From positions 4,836,001-4,900,000 of the forward strand of contig NZ_CP059973.1 in NCBI RefSeq assembly GCF_009193295.2: a stretch of 64,000 nucleotides of DNA, in the 5' to 3' direction. Under the pieces are notes generated by a model. That model did not search any database. It saw nothing but the letters and a program-made list of their open reading frames with translations, and was not told where the DNA came from. Shown piece by piece: positions 45,096 through 53,893 of the stretch (positions are counted from its first letter, which is position 1; each line of letters opens with the position of its first letter). Source of the stretch: Bacteroides luhongzhouii. Its GTDB lineage: Bacteria; Bacteroidota; Bacteroidia; Bacteroidales; Bacteroidaceae. The position numbers were made by a program, and so were the translations under genes.

Positions 45096-45575
45096 TTAAC
45101 GCTGTCCCAATTGTGAATCTACGAAGAAAATTCCGGTATCACCGGCTTTCTTGACTTTATCAACAATGCCTTGCGCTGTAGCTTCTTCTTCTACTTGTTC
45201 ACGAACAAATCCCCACAAGAAATCCTGTGTTGCTTTATCCTTTTCAGCAGCTGCTACGTCTACCAGCTTGTCCACCAATTGAGAAACATGACATTCATGT
45301 TTGTAAACGTGTTCAAAAACTTCGAGTGGTGTACCCCATCCGTTAGGAACAACATCTATTTTATCCACTTTAGCAGTTCCTCCACGTTTGATGATATAAT
45401 CTGCCATTGCATAAGCATGTCCCATTTCTTCCTGGGATTGCTTTTTCATCCAATGAGCAAAACCGCTGAAACCTTCTTTCTCAAAATAGAAAGACATTGC
45501 TAAATACAGGTTAGCAGACCACATTTCAGCAGTAATCTGTTCGTTAATTGCATTCTGTAATTTTTCTGAAATCAT
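45096..45575 (-). CDS. ftnA: ferritin (iron storage)
   Basis: A 159-residue ferritin from the ATG at 45575 (MISEKLQNAINEQITAEMWSANLYLAMS). An upstream in-frame start would add 16 residues that do not resemble ferritin. Ferroxidase ligands are Glu17, Glu50 and His53 (QEEMGHA) on the first two helices, with Glu127 (REQVEEEATA) on the fourth. It is a four-helix protein that assembles into a 24-mer and stores Fe(III). Its own terminator follows. Bacteroides ferritin is known to respond to iron and oxygen; no regulatory site was recognised here. Confidence 0.95.
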   Translation of the reverse strand: MISEKLQNAINEQITAEMWSANLYLAMSFYFEKEGFSGFAHWMKKQSQEEMGHAYAMADYIIKRGGTAKVDKIDVVPNGWGTPLEVFEHVYKHECHVSQLVDKLVDVAAAEKDKATQDFLWGFVREQVEEEATAQGIVDKVKKAGDTGIFFVDSQLGQR

Positions 45576-45717
45576 AATCGTATTTTTTATTAAGTTGTTA
45601 ATGTAGTTTCTTTTTGAACTCATTACAAAAATAACACGCTTTCAGTTAAAATTGTTCCATGCGCCCTCTATTTTTAAACTACATTCACATTTTGATTGTA
45701 GCGGTTCATTTTTCTAC

Positions 45718-46878
45718 TTACACCAGTTCGTCAGAAGTATATCCTTTTGGCAGTTCACGGCAGTTGTATCCGGAAGCCATAATTTCGCCATAAGCACCGG
45801 CAGAGCGAAGAGCTATCAAGTCACCACGCTTCACTTTGTTCAAATCAATTGCTTTTCCGAAAACATCTGACGATTCACAGATCGGCCCTACTACATCGTA
45901 TGCTTCCAACGGTTCTTCAGAAGTTATATTTTCCATTTTATGGAATGCCTGATACAAAGCCGGACGGATCAGATCGGTCATACCTGCATCAAGGATGGCA
46001 AATTTCTTCCGTGTTCCTTGTTTTACATAAAGGACCTTGGATATCAAAGAACCACACTGGCCTACAACAGCACGTCCCAGCTCAAAATGCAATGTCTGAT
46101 AAGGACGCAATTTCAATTGTCCGGCATAGGTAGCAAAGTAATCTTTGAAATTCGGGATAGCCTGACGGTTGGGGTGTCCGTAATCAATACCCAAGCCACC
46201 ACCTACGTTGATATGTTCTACCAGAATTCTCCGTGCTTCCAGTTTGTCCTGCAACTCATTGACACGATTGCAGAGGGCCACGAAATCACCCATATCCAGA
46301 ATCTGCGAACCAATGTGAAAGTGAAGACCGATAAACTTTACGTTTTTCATCTCTTGTGCTACGTCTATCACCTTGTCCATGTCCTGCATACTGATACCGA
46401 ATTTGTTTTCTGCCAAACCGGTAGTTATATTGGCATGTGTATGTGCACCGACATCGGGATTGATGCGGAAAGCAACATTGGCAATTTTATTTTGAGCAGC
46501 AGCCAATTCATTGATTACTTCCAGTTCGGGGATAGACTCGACATTGAAACAGAAGATGCCATACTCCAGTCCGAGATTGATTTCCCAGTCGGCTTTGCCA
46601 ACTCCTGCGAAAACAACTTTATTGGCAGGGAATCCGGCACGAATAGCGGCACGGATTTCTCCGCCGCTCACACAGTCGGCTCCCATTCCGCTCTCACGGA
46701 TAATGGTAAGTACTTTCGGGTTGGCATTGGCTTTAACAGCGTAATGCACTGAATAATTAGGATATTTGGCAACCTCATGGTTAATAGCCGACAATGTATC
46801 ACGCAGCACTTTGGTATCGTAATAATAGAAAGGTGTCTGCAAAGTACGGAATTTATCGATTGGAAATATTCCCTTCAT
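45718..46878 (-). CDS. lysA: diaminopimelate decarboxylase
   Basis: This 386-residue PLP enzyme has a fold III barrel. The PLP lysine is in HYAVKANANP near 45-54, GLHFHIGSQI is near 189, VGGGLGIDYGHP is near 227, and the active-site CESSDVFGK block lies in the C-terminal domain near 340. It converts meso-diaminopimelate to lysine, the last step of the pathway. It follows lysC after a terminator, so it probably has its own promoter, although none was clear in the 78-base gap. Confidence 0.95.
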   Translation of the reverse strand: MKGIFPIDKFRTLQTPFYYYDTKVLRDTLSAINHEVAKYPNYSVHYAVKANANPKVLTIIRESGMGADCVSGGEIRAAIRAGFPANKVVFAGVGKADWEINLGLEYGIFCFNVESIPELEVINELAAAQNKIANVAFRINPDVGAHTHANITTGLAENKFGISMQDMDKVIDVAQEMKNVKFIGLHFHIGSQILDMGDFVALCNRVNELQDKLEARRILVEHINVGGGLGIDYGHPNRQAIPNFKDYFATYAGQLKLRPYQTLHFELGRAVVGQCGSLISKVLYVKQGTRKKFAILDAGMTDLIRPALYQAFHKMENITSEEPLEAYDVVGPICESSDVFGKAIDLNKVKRGDLIALRSAGAYGEIMASGYNCRELPKGYTSDELV

Positions 46879-46904
46879 AATTCGAAAAACTTGTTTAGTT
46901 GGTT

Positions 46905-46941
46905 AAAAAAGAGCGCTTTTATCAGTTCGGTAAAAGCGCTC
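46905..46941 (-). terminator. intrinsic terminator after lysC
   Basis: On the minus strand GAGCGCTTTTA (46941-46931) pairs with TAAAAGCGCTC (46921-46911) and six T residues follow (46910-46905). It is a perfect 11-bp stem with a 9-base loop. Confidence 0.9.
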
Positions 46942-46956
46942 GTGTTATTTGTGGAT

Positions 46957-48276
46957 TTATTTGTCGTTGAAAAGCATATCGCTCAACGACTGTAAAGCTA
47001 CTTTCTTATCGCATTCCCGAATGAGGAAGGAGATATTGTAGTTACTTCCTCCGAACGAGATCATTCGCACCGGTATATTCCGCATCGCATCAAGTGCTTT
47101 CGCTTCAAAACCGACATTTTCCCATTCAAGGTCACCTACAACGCAGATGATACACATATCTTTATCAACGGTTACTGTTCCGTATTTTTTCAGATCGTCC
47201 AGAATCTCGTTAAGATGCTTCGTGTTATCGATTGTTACAGATACACCCACCTCTGAAGTACAGATCATATCGATAGATGTCTGATAGCTTTCGAAGATTT
47301 CGAATACCTTACGCAGGAAACCGTGAGCCAATAACATACGGCTGGATTTGATCTTGATAGCAGTAATGTTTTCTTTTGCGGCTACTGCCTTGATTTTACC
47401 TTTTTCCGTATCGTTGGAAATCAGCGTGCCCGGAGCATCCGGATCCATTGTATTCAACAGACGAACAGGGATATTGGCATATTTAGCGGGCTGGATACAG
47501 GTAGGGTGCAGGATTTTTGCACCGAAGTAAGCCAACTCGGCTGCTTCTTCAAAGTGAAGCTGACGTACCGGAGCGGTCTTGTCAACAATACGCGGGTCGT
47601 TATTGTGCATACCGTCGATATCTGTCCAAATCTGGATTTCGGAAGCGTTTACTGCGGCTCCAATCAGAGAAGCTGTGTAGTCACTACCACCACGTTGCAG
47701 ATTGTCTATCTCACCGTAAGCATTGCGACAGATGAAACCTTGTGTAATGTAGATTTCTGCATCCGGATAGAGTTCGAGCTGTGCGCGCAACTTATCCTTA
47801 ATATATACAGGATCCGGTTCTGCGTTCTTGTCAGTACGCATGAATTCCAAAGCCGGAAGCAACACAGACTTCACACCACATTCCTGCAGGTAGAAGTTTA
47901 CCATCGCCGTAGAAATAAGCTCCCCCTGTGCCAAAACCACTTTCTCTTCGAACAAAGTGAAAAGGTCTTTAGTATAGGAGCGGATGTAGTCGAAGTGGGA
48001 TTTGACAACTTCAAGACCTTTCTGTTTATATTCCTGGGTTGCAAAAAGCTCATCAATGTGCTGTTTATATTTCATTTCCAGCTTATTGATAATCTCGTTG
48101 GCACCCTCCGGATTCTTCTTATACAGATAGTCCGAAATTTCCACCAATGTGTTTGTTGTTCCTGACATAGCAGAAAGAACAACAATCTTTTGTTCACCAT
48201 CGGTAATCAATTTGGCTACTTCCTTCATGCGCTGAGCAGAACCTACGGAAGTTCCTCCAAACTTTAAAACTTTCAT
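46957..48276 (-). CDS. lysC: aspartokinase
   Basis: This 439-residue monofunctional aspartokinase begins with the kinase signature VLKFGGTSVGSAQRMKEV. The kinase domain runs to about 280, with GSDYTASLIGAA near 197. Two ACT domains follow (about 300-435), with typical SEVGVSVTIDNTKH near 345. It catalyses the first step of the lysine/threonine/methionine branch, and the ACT domains imply allosteric feedback. No leader peptide or lysine riboswitch is seen. The ftsE gene ends 13 bases upstream, so the two are likely co-transcribed. Confidence 0.96.
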   Translation of the reverse strand: MKVLKFGGTSVGSAQRMKEVAKLITDGEQKIVVLSAMSGTTNTLVEISDYLYKKNPEGANEIINKLEMKYKQHIDELFATQEYKQKGLEVVKSHFDYIRSYTKDLFTLFEEKVVLAQGELISTAMVNFYLQECGVKSVLLPALEFMRTDKNAEPDPVYIKDKLRAQLELYPDAEIYITQGFICRNAYGEIDNLQRGGSDYTASLIGAAVNASEIQIWTDIDGMHNNDPRIVDKTAPVRQLHFEEAAELAYFGAKILHPTCIQPAKYANIPVRLLNTMDPDAPGTLISNDTEKGKIKAVAAKENITAIKIKSSRMLLAHGFLRKVFEIFESYQTSIDMICTSEVGVSVTIDNTKHLNEILDDLKKYGTVTVDKDMCIICVVGDLEWENVGFEAKALDAMRNIPVRMISFGGSNYNISFLIRECDKKVALQSLSDMLFNDK

Positions 48277-48289
48277 TTTCGTTACTGTT

Positions 48290-49018
48290 TTAGTTATCTA
48301 TATTTAAATCTATTTCTATTGTTCTCTGTCTGGGCATGTATTCGGCTGTCACATCTACAATCTGATGGTCGGCACAACGATATACCCTGCCCGGATACTC
48401 TTTTAGCAATTGCAGATTGTGCGTTGTCATCACTACGGATGAGCCGGATTCACAGATATTGCGCAACAATTCAACAATGGCTTTACCTGTCTCTACATCC
48501 AAATTTCCGGTGGGTTCATCCGCCAGAATAATAGCGGGAGAATTGAGTACGGCACGTGCAATCACAATGCGTTGTTGCTCTCCACCGGAAAGCTCGTTCG
48601 GGAGCTTATAACCTTTGTTGGACATTCCCACCAATTGAAGCACTTCTTCAATGCGGTCTTGGATTTCCTGTTTGTTTTTCCAGCCTGTGGCACGAAGCAC
48701 AAATTCCAGATTATTATATACAGTTCGGTCTGTGAGCAACTGAAAATCCTGAAAGACAATGCCTAATTTCCGGCGCAATTGCGGGATATGTTTACGTTTG
48801 ATAGAACGCATGTTATAACCCAACACTTCCGCTTCACCGTCAATTACGTCCAGTTCGCCATACAAGGTCTTGAGCAAACTCGTTTTTCCCGAGCCTACTT
48901 TTCCGATCAAATAGACGAACTCTCCTTTGTGCAATTCCAGATTTACGTCGCTTAGCACACAGAGTTCCTGTTGATGGATTTCTACGTTCTTATATTGAAT
49001 CAACGCCTCGTCATCCAT
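48290..49018 (-). CDS. ftsE: FtsE-like cell division ABC transporter ATP-binding protein
   Basis: This 242-residue ABC ATPase has Walker A GKVGSGKTS near 39-47, Q-loop VFQDFQLL near 88, signature LSGGEQQRIVIARA near 142-155, Walker B AIILADEPTGNLD near 163 and the H-loop TTHN near 198. RKLGIVFQDFQLLTDRTVYNNL is the FtsE pattern. With FtsX, whose gene is not in the window, it regulates septal peptidoglycan hydrolases. A short C-terminal extension (RQRTIEIDLNIDN) is usual in Bacteroides. Confidence 0.92.
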   Translation of the reverse strand: MDDEALIQYKNVEIHQQELCVLSDVNLELHKGEFVYLIGKVGSGKTSLLKTLYGELDVIDGEAEVLGYNMRSIKRKHIPQLRRKLGIVFQDFQLLTDRTVYNNLEFVLRATGWKNKQEIQDRIEEVLQLVGMSNKGYKLPNELSGGEQQRIVIARAVLNSPAIILADEPTGNLDVETGKAIVELLRNICESGSSVVMTTHNLQLLKEYPGRVYRCADHQIVDVTAEYMPRQRTIEIDLNIDN

Positions 49019-49060
49019 ACTGGCTCCTGTTTTAATTTTTAATTATTAAATTTTAATTGT

Positions 49061-49672
49061 TTAGTGCTTCTTCCATGTACTGCTGTGTCTTTCCTGCAAT
49101 TCACGTGCAAGGTCTTCGAGACGATAGCCTTTTGAAGTAAGCAATACAATCATGTGATAAATAAGGTCGGCTCCTTCGTAGATCAAACGTTCGTCAGTAC
49201 CGTTTGTTGCTTCAATTACTGTTTCTACAGCTTCTTCACCTACTTTTTGAGCTATCTTATTGATTCCCGACTGAAACAGACTGGTAGTATAAGACCCTTC
49301 AGGCATTTCTTCATGACGTTTGTCTATGAAATCTTGCAATACTTTCAGGAACATAACCGGTTCTTCGTTTTTCTCACCCCAACAAGTATCTGTACCTATG
49401 TGGCACACGGGGCCTACCGGATCTACCTGAATCAATAGTGTATCATTGTCGCAATCGGCCTTTATAGATACAACATGAAGGAAGTTACCGCTTTCTTCGC
49501 CTTTTGTCCACAAACGGTTCTTGGTACGGCTAAAAAATGTCACCTTTCCGGTTTCTACCGTTTTATCATAAGCTTCTTTATTCATGAAACCCAGCATCAA
49601 GACTTTACGTGTCTCGTTGTCCTGTATGATAGCCGGAACAAGTCCGTTCATTTTATCGAAATCCAATTCCAT
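49061..49672 (-). CDS. hisIE: bifunctional phosphoribosyl-AMP cyclohydrolase / phosphoribosyl-ATP pyrophosphatase
   Basis: This 203-residue fusion has the HisI domain first (LMLGFMNKEAYDKTVETGKVTFFSRTK and KADCDNDTLLIQVDPVGPVCHIG, with zinc-binding Cys and His residues) and HisE second from about residue 105 (LQDFIDKRHEEMPEGSYTTSLF and VGEEAVETVIEA). It performs steps 2 and 3 of histidine synthesis. It is the last gene of the his set here (hisH, hisA, hisF, hisIE in transcription order), separated from hisF by 189 bases that hold a duplicated hisF tail. Confidence 0.96.
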   Translation of the reverse strand: MELDFDKMNGLVPAIIQDNETRKVLMLGFMNKEAYDKTVETGKVTFFSRTKNRLWTKGEESGNFLHVVSIKADCDNDTLLIQVDPVGPVCHIGTDTCWGEKNEEPVMFLKVLQDFIDKRHEEMPEGSYTTSLFQSGINKIAQKVGEEAVETVIEATNGTDERLIYEGADLIYHMIVLLTSKGYRLEDLARELQERHSSTWKKH

Positions 49673-49807
49673 TTTTATATAAGTTCTAATTACTATTTCA
49701 AATTACAATTACGCTCTCTTCGCCTACGGAGTTTTTTGCAGATATCTCATTCTATTTATCTAAATATATTATCCATCTGCATGAAAACCCGGCCGAGGTG
49801 CCTCCCT

Positions 49808-49888
49808 CCTGATGGCAATTCCTTCACCGCAGCCTAAAGGCTAATTTTTACTACGCAGCAATTACCTGATAGTAATTCCTTCGCCGCA
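49808..49888. repeat. duplicated 24-bp hisF 3' end
   Basis: 49808-49831 repeats 49865-49888 with three mismatches. The right copy encodes the HisF C-terminus (CGEGITIR and stop); the left copy, 33 bases beyond the stop, would read CGEGIAIR. It looks like a local duplication of the gene end, now drifting. Confidence 0.7.
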
Positions 49889-50614
49889 AAGATACGATTT
49901 TAATTCGGGAATTTTAATTTCTCCGAAGTGAAAAACGCTGGCAGCCAATGCAGCATCCGCCTTTCCTTGTAAAAAGACATCGCGGAAGTGCTCTTTACAC
50001 CCCGCACCTCCCGAAGCAATGATAGGAATGGAAAGCTGATCCGCCAAAGCGGCAAGTGCATCATTTGCATAACCGGCCTTTACACCATCGTGATTCATGC
50101 TTGTGAAGAGAATCTCTCCTGCTCCGCGTTCCTGAGCTTCTTTTGTCCACTCAAACAAGTCTTTATCCGTTTCGATACGTCCTCCATTCAAGTAACATTT
50201 CCAACCATTTTCGGTTTGTTTGGCATCTACTGCCAACACACAAACCTGCGAACCGAAATTCTTTGCAATCTCGTCAATCAATTGAGGATTACGGATAGCG
50301 GAAGAATTGATAGAGATCTTATCCGCCCCTGCATTCAACAGGCGGTCTACATCACTTAATTCGTTGATGCCGCCACCTACGGTAAATGGGATATTGATAT
50401 TAGCAGCAATCCGTTTTACCAATTCCGTAAAAGTCTTACGTCCTTCATGACTTGCGGTGATATCCAGAAAAACAAGTTCATCTGCTCCTTGTTCACTGTA
50501 AGCACGGCCTAACTCTACCGGATCACCAGCTTGGCGCAAATTGACAAAATTCGTTCCTTTCACAGTTTGTCCGTCTTTTATATCCAGACAAGGTACTATT
50601 CTTTTTGCTAACAC
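49862..50614 (-). CDS. hisF: imidazole glycerol phosphate synthase cyclase subunit
   Basis: This 250-residue TIM barrel starts [21 protein letters not shown]. Catalytic Asp11 lies in LDIKDG, and the second catalytic aspartate is in [17 protein letters not shown] near 175. The [30 protein letters not shown] stretch near 80-110 is a phosphate-binding loop. It joins HisH to convert PRFAR to imidazole glycerol phosphate and AICAR. HisA lies 133 bases upstream. Its last codons are duplicated downstream (see the repeat). Confidence 0.97.
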   Translation of the reverse strand: MLAKRIVPCLDIKDGQTVKGTNFVNLRQAGDPVELGRAYSEQGADELVFLDITASHEGRKTFTELVKRIAANINIPFTVGGGINELSDVDRLLNAGADKISINSSAIRNPQLIDEIAKNFGSQVCVLAVDAKQTENGWKCYLNGGRIETDKDLFEWTKEAQERGAGEILFTSMNHDGVKAGYANDALAALADQLSIPIIASGGAGCKEHFRDVFLQGKADAALAASVFHFGEIKIPELKSYLCGEGITIR

Positions 50615-50747
50615 AATCCTATTTTATTTATTGTTCAACAATTTATAATCTATATTCCTAAAGCTTGATTCTTTATTTCCTCTTATAACAATAAGGTAGC
50701 CATTTATAATATAAAATATAAACAGCCATTTCATTCTGGTACACTAA

Positions 50748-51467
50748 TTATAAAAAGATTCTCAAATCTTTTAAGGTAATATGTCCTTCATATAATGCCT
50801 TACCGAAAATAACTCCGGGAACACCAGCTTCATCCAAAGCAACAATATCATCCACCTTACTCACCCCACCACTAGCCATCAGATAGAGATCGGGAAATTT
50901 TGCCAGCATCTCCTTATATAAATCAATCGAAGGACCACCCAACATTCCGTCACAGCTAATATCCGTACAGATTACTTTTCGTATACCTTTATCTATATAA
51001 TTTTCAAGAAATGGAAAAAGTTCACAGGCACTTTCGTCTTTCCAACCATTGACAGCTATCTTATGATCTTTCACATCTGCCCCCAGAATGATTTTCTCAC
51101 TGCCATATACTTCCAGCCAATGACAGAACAATTCCGGATCTTTCACCGCAATACTTCCACCTGTAACCATCTGCGCTCCACTTTCAAAAGCTATTTTCAA
51201 ATCTTCATCACTCTTTACTCCACCACCAAAATCGATAACAAGAGAAGTGTGTACAGCAATCCGTTCCAACACCCGATAATTGACTACATGATGAGAAGCG
51301 GCACCGTCCAAGTCTACCACGTGAAGCCTGCGAACACCGTTCGCTTCAAACTCCTTGGCAACTTCCACCGGATTTTCATTATACACCTTTTTACTATCGT
51401 AATCTCCCTGGGAAAGGCGTACGCACTTTCCGTCAATAATATCAATGGCTGGAATAATTTCTATCAT
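50748..51467 (-). CDS. hisA: phosphoribosylformimino-5-aminoimidazole carboxamide ribotide isomerase
   Basis: This 239-residue TIM barrel is homologous to HisF. It starts [23 protein letters not shown] with the first catalytic Asp, has the [29 protein letters not shown] block near 77-105 and a [18 protein letters not shown] stretch near 165 with the second catalytic Asp. It isomerises ProFAR to PRFAR, step 4. Between it and hisH is the array of four 13-bp units at 22-bp spacing. Confidence 0.97.
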   Translation of the reverse strand: MIEIIPAIDIIDGKCVRLSQGDYDSKKVYNENPVEVAKEFEANGVRRLHVVDLDGAASHHVVNYRVLERIAVHTSLVIDFGGGVKSDEDLKIAFESGAQMVTGGSIAVKDPELFCHWLEVYGSEKIILGADVKDHKIAVNGWKDESACELFPFLENYIDKGIRKVICTDISCDGMLGGPSIDLYKEMLAKFPDLYLMASGGVSKVDDIVALDEAGVPGVIFGKALYEGHITLKDLRIFL

Positions 51468-51487
51468 CTATTATTTATTTGCTAAAA

Positions 51488-51566
51488 GTTTATTATAAAC
51501 GATGAACGAGTTTATTATAAACTATGATGGAGTTTATTATAAACGGCAACATAGTTTATTATAGAT
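51488..51566. repeat. four 13-bp units at exact 22-bp spacing (array A)
   Basis: GTTTATTATAAAC starts at 51488, 51510 and 51532, and a variant with GA at the end starts at 51554. The period is 22 (13-bp unit plus a 9-bp non-repeated spacer). The unit is nearly palindromic. The fourth unit runs into the hisH stop codon region. Array B at 53192 has the same geometry with another unit. Confidence 0.9.
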
Positions 51567-52149
51567 TCAAAAAGTTCGTCAGAATTTTCTCTCCCGTCTT
51601 GCCGCTTTTCTCCGGATGAAACTGGGTAGCATAAAAATTATCTTTATGCAAAGCAGCACTAAACGGATGAATATAATCAGTTGTAGCAGCAGTAAAGTCA
51701 CAAGTAGGCACATAAAAACTATGCACGAAGTAGACAAATTCTTCGTCGGTGAATCCTTCAAAGAGTTTGCTGTTCGTTTCCCCAATTGTGTTCCAACCCA
51801 TGTGCGGAACTTTATCTTCATGCTTCTGTGGAACAAAACGTTTCACGTCCACATCAAAGATATTCAAACAATCGACCTCTCCTTCTTCAGAATACCGACA
51901 CATCAACTGCATACCGAGACAAATTCCAAATACAGGCTGACGGAGATTTTTTATCAGTTCGTCCATTCCCGTTGCTTTCAAGTGGTTCATGGTAGTTTCC
52001 GCCTCTCCCACTCCGGGGAAAATAACTTTATCTGCTGATTGGAGTTCTTCTTTATCAGCAGTAATCACCGCTTCCACACCCAACCGCTTTAAAGCATAAT
52101 CCACAGAACGAATATTGCCGGCATTGTATTTTACAACTGCTACTTTCAT
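51559..52149 (-). CDS. hisH: imidazole glycerol phosphate synthase glutamine amidotransferase subunit
   Basis: This 196-residue class I glutamine amidotransferase starts MKVAVVKYNAGNIRSVDYAL. The nucleophile Cys is in VFGICLGMQLM near 76-86, the His and Glu of the triad are in ATQFHPEKSG near 178-187. It supplies ammonia to HisF. It starts where purU ends (shared base 52149), so it is translated from the same message. The array of 13-bp units begins at its 3' end. Confidence 0.96.
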   Translation of the reverse strand: MKVAVVKYNAGNIRSVDYALKRLGVEAVITADKEELQSADKVIFPGVGEAETTMNHLKATGMDELIKNLRQPVFGICLGMQLMCRYSEEGEVDCLNIFDVDVKRFVPQKHEDKVPHMGWNTIGETNSKLFEGFTDEEFVYFVHSFYVPTCDFTAATTDYIHPFSAALHKDNFYATQFHPEKSGKTGEKILTNFLNL

Positions 52150-53006
52150 CAGCTAAATATTACTGTTTTATTTTTATAAGCCAAAACTTTACGTTCGATG
52201 TGCTTCTGCACTGCACGCGAAAGAACGATTTTTTCCAAATCTTTTCCCTTATTTACAAGGTCCTCAATAGCGTCTTTATGAGTAATGCGTACTACATCCT
52301 GTTCAATAATCGGTCCGGCATCCAGTTCTGACGTTACATAATGACTAGTTGCACCAATAATTTTCACACCTCTCTGGAAAGCCGCATGATAAGGCTTCGC
52401 CCCTACAAACGCAGGAAGGAAAGAATGGTGAATATTGATAATCTTATTCGGATAAGCATTAATCATCTGCTCGGAAATTACTTGCATATAGCGTGCCAAT
52501 ACAATAAATGTAATCTTATGTTTGGCAAGCAGTTCCATCTCCTTACGCTCCTGTTCTTCTTTTGTCTCCTTTGTGATAGGAAACAGATAGAAAGGAATTC
52601 CAAACCGCTCTGCTACGTGCTGCAAATCCGGATGGTTGCTTATAATAAGAGGTATTTCTACATTCCATTCTCCGGCTGTATACCGTGCTAACATATCGAA
52701 AAGACAGTGTGACAGCTTAGAAACGAAAATAGCCATACGTGGTTTTACATCAGAGAAATAAAGACGAAAATCCATTTCATATTTTTGCCCGTAGAGAGTT
52801 CTGAAATAATCTTCAATTTTCTCCTGCGGAACCAGAAAGTCTTTCAGTTCCCATTCAATACGCATGAAGAATATGTTCTCTACATGATCTACATATTGAT
52901 CCAGATAGATAATATTTCCTTTGTTTACCGTAATAAAGTCTGTCACCTCTGCAAGGATTCCCGGTTTGTCGGGACAGTGCAATAACAGTTTGGCTGTTGT
53001 CATCAT
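52149..53006 (-). CDS. purU: formyltetrahydrofolate deformylase
   Basis: This 285-residue protein has an N-terminal ACT domain (about 5-80, LLLHCPDKPGILAEVTDFITV) and a C-terminal formyltransferase-like domain with NIHHSFLPAFVGAKPYHAAFQRGVKIIGATSHYV near 190-225, containing the catalytic Asn-His-Asp set. It hydrolyses 10-formyl-THF to formate and THF, supplying formate to PurT or balancing folate pools. A -7 match TAATTTTG (53085-53092 on the minus strand) is present, so a promoter for the purU-his run lies near 53090. Confidence 0.94.
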   Translation of the reverse strand: MMTTAKLLLHCPDKPGILAEVTDFITVNKGNIIYLDQYVDHVENIFFMRIEWELKDFLVPQEKIEDYFRTLYGQKYEMDFRLYFSDVKPRMAIFVSKLSHCLFDMLARYTAGEWNVEIPLIISNHPDLQHVAERFGIPFYLFPITKETKEEQERKEMELLAKHKITFIVLARYMQVISEQMINAYPNKIINIHHSFLPAFVGAKPYHAAFQRGVKIIGATSHYVTSELDAGPIIEQDVVRITHKDAIEDLVNKGKDLEKIVLSRAVQKHIERKVLAYKNKTVIFS

Positions 53007-53191
53007 TCTTTTTACTAATTAACGATTCTAGGCGGATTATTTTCCACCTTTCTTATTTTAGTCCGCAAAAATAACGATTTATTGCAAAATTACGAATTAT
53101 TCAAGCAGAAAGTTGATATAAAAACGGTGATTTCTTACAGATAGAAAGATATCGAGAGTTATTTTCTATGAATAGAATGACAAACTTCAGG

Positions 53192-53270
53192 ATAGTGACG
53201 CTATTGACTTCAGATAGTGACGCTATCCTATCGTGATGGCGTCACTATAACAACCGGATAGCGTCACTAT
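53192..53270. repeat. four 13-bp units at exact 22-bp spacing (array B)
   Basis: ATAGTGACGCTAT starts at 53192 and 53214; its inverse ATAGCGTCACTAT starts at 53258, and a one-base variant ATGGCGTCACTAT at 53236. Period 22, with 13-bp units and 9-bp unrelated spacers, the same as array A at 51488. Two units are in one orientation and two in the other, so the whole array is also an inverted repeat. The units are nearly palindromic. Confidence 0.9.
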
Positions 53271-53373
53271 CCGAAGAGAAAAAAAAACAATATTTATTTC
53301 ATTACAAAAGTACTCAAAATGAGACACTAAGCGTTTTTCTCGTTTTTTCTTGAAAAAAACTTTTCTCAAAACG

Positions 53374-53404
53374 CTTGCAGATTTACAAAAAACAACTACC
53401 TTTG
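53374..53404 (+). promoter_or_regulatory. promoter of the tRNA-Asp pair
   Basis: CTTG (53374-53377), 19 bases, TACCTTTG (53397-53404), a full match to the Bacteroides consensus, placed about 44 bases before the first tRNA. Confidence 0.8.
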
Positions 53405-53447
53405 CACCCGCAATCGAGAGAGATGCAGATTAACAAAATGAAATTCT

Positions 53448-53521
53448 GGTGCGTTAGTTCAGTTGGTTAGAATACATGCCTGTCACGCATGGGGTCACGG
53501 GTTCGAGTCCCGTACGCACCG
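53448..53521 (+). tRNA. tRNA-Asp (GTC)
   Basis: A 74-base tRNA with acceptor stem GGTGCGT/ACGCACC, discriminator G, D-loop AGTTCAGTTGGTTAGAAT, anticodon GTC at 53482-53484 and TPsiC arm GGGTTCGAGTCCC. CCA is not encoded. Identical to the next tRNA. Confidence 0.97.
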
Positions 53522-53575
53522 CTTCTTCAATAGAGAGGCAGAAAGAAATAAAAAGAGTTAGTCCAAATAAAATTT

Positions 53576-53649
53576 GGTGCGTTAGTTCAGTTGGTTAGAA
53601 TACATGCCTGTCACGCATGGGGTCACGGGTTCGAGTCCCGTACGCACCG
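53576..53649 (+). tRNA. tRNA-Asp (GTC), second copy and integration target
   Basis: A second identical 74-base copy 54 bases downstream, anticodon at 53610-53612. Its 3' end (53638-53650) is repeated at 63537-63549, marking it as the integration site of the downstream element, which restores the tRNA. Confidence 0.97.
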
Positions 53650-53650
53650 C
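53638..53650 (+). repeat. attL (13-bp direct repeat)
   Basis: CCGTACGCACCGC at the tRNA-Asp 3' end, repeated exactly at 63537-63549. The bases after the right copy (GCTTCTT) match those after the first tRNA, as expected if they are the original chromosomal flank. Confidence 0.85.
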
Positions 53651-53672
53651 AAAAGCAAATAGCAAATGAAAG

Positions 53673-53706
53673 AAAAGCTCTGAAATTCAAGGATTTCAGA
53701 GCTTTT
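53673..53706 (+). terminator. terminator supplied by the element after tRNA-Asp
   Basis: AAAAGCTCTGAAAT and ATTTCAGAGCTTTT form a perfect 14-bp stem with loop TCAAGG and a T-rich tail. It closely resembles the chromosomal terminator now displaced to 63572-63607. Confidence 0.88.
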
Positions 53707-53893
53707 TCTTTTTCTCCACTTCGGCAAAAAATAGTAGTTTTAGGCAGTTCTCACGTGGCTTATTCGTGGGACTTTTTGAAAGCCGTTTTTGCTCCCACGA
53801 ATTGACGCATTTGTCTTTGATTGTCAGCTTTTTGCGTAGCTGGTTTTTGAGTGTAGCAAACTAATTTTGTACCACTTAAAAAAACAAAGAATT

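Larger units (their letters stand above)
53007..53447. other. non-coding region between purU and the tRNA genes
   Basis: A 441-base region holds the purU promoter (-7 at 53085-53092, minus strand), array B (53192-53270) and the tRNA promoter (53374-53404). Nothing coding is seen. Confidence 0.7.

Noticed and set aside
45576..45623. Longer ferritin with 16 extra N-terminal residues
   Set aside because: The extension does not resemble ferritins, while the start at 45575 gives the usual N-terminus.
51488..53270. CRISPR arrays
   Set aside because: Arrays A and B have regular repeats and unique spacers, but 13-bp units and 9-bp spacers are far too short and no cas genes are present.
53448..53649. 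Second tRNA-Asp as a by-product of element integration
   Set aside because: The upstream copy is complete with its own promoter, and the native flank after attR resembles the one after the first tRNA, so the tandem pair predates integration.
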